The notes below the pieces were generated by a model. The model saw nothing but the letters and a program-made list of their open reading frames with translations, made no database searches and was not told where the DNA came from. Shown here piece after piece: positions 6,282 through 7,570 of a stretch of 7,570 bases of DNA. The stretch comes from Flavobacteriaceae bacterium (lineage in GTDB: Bacteria; Bacteroidota; Bacteroidia; Flavobacteriales; Weeksellaceae): positions 1 through 7,570 of the forward strand of contig JAISSC010000155.1 of assembly GCA_031273305.1 (NCBI GenBank), given 5' to 3'. Position numbers and translations under genes: made by a program. The stretch's first letter is position 1, and every line of letters begins with the position of its first letter.

Positions 6282-7460
6282 ATGAGTAAAAAAACAATTT
6301 TCAATTCATTAGTAGGATTAAGCCTGATGAGCTTGATCGTAGCATCCTGTAGTAGCGATGATGACAATAATAACGATACTCCGCCGCCAGGAAATGAGGT
6401 CGTTACCATTGATCCCGATAACTTTAAAGGAGAATTATTATCCGGTCAAACAGCTATACTGGAACCATCCGAAGTGTATAAACTAACCGGAGGTTTTACC
6501 ATCAATGATGGAGCTTCTTTGGAAATTCCGGCAGGAACCCGTATAGAAGCAACCGGAGGAACATCTTCTTACGTTGCCGTAGCTCAGGGAGGAAAGATTT
6601 TTATAAACGGTACGGCTACCTCACCGGTAGTGTTTACTTCGGGAAGCACCCAACCTGCCGGAGGTGACTGGGGAGGCATCGTTATCTGCGGAAAAGCACC
6701 GATTAACGTTGGGAGCGGAACGGCTACTTCCGAAGTAGCTTCGCTGACTTACGGAGGTTCCGACGTAAACGATAATTCAGGGGTTATAAAATACTGTAGG
6801 ATAGAATACTCAGGAGCCGCTTTCAACTCGGAAAAGGAGTTTAACGGACTTTCCCTGTTCGGTGTAGGAAATGGCACCGTTGTTGACCATATCCAGATTT
6901 ATCTGGGGAATGATGACGGGATAGAGTTCTTCGGAGGGACAGTAAACGCATCCTATCTGCTCTTAAACGGTAACGAAGATGACGCATTCGATTATACGGA
7001 AGGATGGAACGGAACCGCAGAATATATTTATACGACCCGAAGAGCAGACGGAACCGGAAACAGAGGAGTAGAAGCAGACAACAGTCAGGTAAACGAGATG
7101 GCAGCACCCATATCCAATCCGGTTGTGCGCTATGCAACTTTTATCGGAGGAGCGTCAGGAGAGAATCAGGCATTGAAACTAAGATACGGAACTCAGGGTA
7201 AATACGATCATGTCGTATTATCAGGGTTTACTGTCGGAATTGACATCGAGCATGATTCTACATTAAACAATGTGACAGGCGGAGCTTTAAAAGTCACCAA
7301 TGTCAAATTTGATAACATCATTACGGAATCTAAAGGTAAAGATTCATCCGGAGCTTCCGTAGATGTTCAATCTGCCTACACTGTTAACAATAATACGGAC
7401 GGTGCGGGGAACGGTACTTTGGTTCCATCTTGGGCACAAGGTTGGTCAGCCAATTTATAG
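6282..7460 (+). CDS. Surface lipoprotein with right-handed beta-helix fold
   Basis: This 392-residue lipoprotein has a signal peptide ending in the lipobox VASC, with the lipidated Cys at residue 23. The next residues, SSDDDNNND, resemble the acidic surface-export signal of Bacteroidota lipoproteins, so exposure on the outer face of the cell is likely. After a Pro-rich linker the mature protein is Gly/Asn/Asp-rich with short repeating beta-strands typical of parallel beta-helices. Key motifs are SGVIKYCRIEYSGAAF (166-181), NDDGIEFFGGTVNASYLL (210-227), NEDDAFDYTEGW (231-242). They match a widespread, poorly named Bacteroidota family, sometimes mis-annotated as a multidrug transporter although it has no membrane helices. 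It probably works with the receptor upstream as a surface binding or processing partner. The catalytic role is unknown. Codons are somewhat GC-richer than in the kinase gene. The ATG at 6282 gives a proper signal peptide. Confidence 0.93.
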   Translation: MSKKTIFNSLVGLSLMSLIVASCSSDDDNNNDTPPPGNEVVTIDPDNFKGELLSGQTAILEPSEVYKLTGGFTINDGASLEIPAGTRIEATGGTSSYVAVAQGGKIFINGTATSPVVFTSGSTQPAGGDWGGIVICGKAPINVGSGTATSEVASLTYGGSDVNDNSGVIKYCRIEYSGAAFNSEKEFNGLSLFGVGNGTVVDHIQIYLGNDDGIEFFGGTVNASYLLLNGNEDDAFDYTEGWNGTAEYIYTTRRADGTGNRGVEADNSQVNEMAAPISNPVVRYATFIGGASGENQALKLRYGTQGKYDHVVLSGFTVGIDIEHDSTLNNVTGGALKVTNVKFDNIITESKGKDSSGASVDVQSAYTVNNNTDGAGNGTLVPSWAQGWSANL

Positions 7461-7491
7461 TCCTTAAGACCATATAAAATCGGGTTAAAAG

Positions 7492-7521
7492 CAGGATAGA
7501 GTTGATTCTATCCTGTTTTTT
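7492..7521 (+). terminator. Rho-independent terminator after the lipoprotein gene
   Basis: A 9-bp perfect stem pairs CAGGATAGA (7492-7500) with TCTATCCTG (7507-7515) around the loop GTTGAT, followed by six T. It begins 32 bp after the lipoprotein stop codon. An outer dyad, GGTTAAAA (7483-7490) with TTTTAACC (7524-7531), supplies an A-tract on the other side, so it may also stop transcription coming from the right. Confidence 0.93.
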
Positions 7522-7570
7522 AATTTTAACCGGAGTTCGGGATAGGAACCAAACTCAGGTTAGATTATGG

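Noticed and set aside
6122..6409. Antisense frame with a hydrophobic stretch across the receptor-lipoprotein junction
   Set aside because: The hydrophobic stretch is the complement of the intergenic region and the lipoprotein signal peptide; nothing independent supports a gene.
7004..7201. 65-codon plus-strand frame inside the lipoprotein gene
   Set aside because: It is an Arg/Ser-rich out-of-frame shadow of the beta-helix coding sequence.
7522..7570. Possible feature in the last bases of the window
   Set aside because: Apart from the outer arm of the terminator dyad, I see no start, promoter or RNA signature.

Overview
The window looks like chromosome of a Bacteroidota bacterium, most likely from the flavobacterial side. 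It is AT-rich, its starts lack strong Shine-Dalgarno sequences, one promoter resembles the Bacteroidota TAnnTTTG -7 box, it carries a SusC-like TonB receptor with an N-terminal carboxypeptidase-type domain, and its lipoprotein has the acidic stretch after the lipid cysteine that is typical of surface-exported Bacteroidota lipoproteins. No species can be named from this alone.

Layout. Positions 1-402 hold the 3' part of an OmpR/PhoB-type response regulator, followed by its membrane histidine kinase (434-2167). Positions 2168-2375 hold a structured, partly palindromic intergenic element between two convergent genes. Positions 2376-3176, on the minus strand, encode a KilA-N domain protein. Upstream of it, 3241-3414 contains a short degenerate minus-strand reading frame. 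By translation this frame consists of two tandem copies of the N-terminal KilA-N segment, so the stretch is not empty intergenic DNA. Positions 3511-6243 and 6282-7460 form a two-gene plus-strand operon: a TonB-dependent outer-membrane receptor and a right-handed beta-helix lipoprotein. A strong rho-independent terminator at 7492-7521 closes it.

How the genes may work together. The kinase probably senses a signal outside the inner membrane and phosphorylates the regulator. The regulator's DNA-binding end resembles PhoB. Just upstream of the receptor gene there is an 11-bp periodic TTTAAY-like array abutting a degenerate -7 box and no clear -33 box, as expected for a PhoB-type activated promoter. 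The inferred circuit is therefore a two-component system controlling uptake of a nutrient (phosphate compounds are one guess) by the receptor and surface lipoprotein. The KilA-N locus sits between the two halves on the opposite strand and looks like an inserted accessory unit.

The most unusual signal is in the KilA-N locus. The intact gene and both degenerate copies each carry a 26-34 bp palindrome centred on exactly the same codon junction (Glu-Phe, GAA|TTC), yet the arm sequences differ between copies. Symmetry kept while sequence changes suggests that the palindrome itself is maintained or actively generated.
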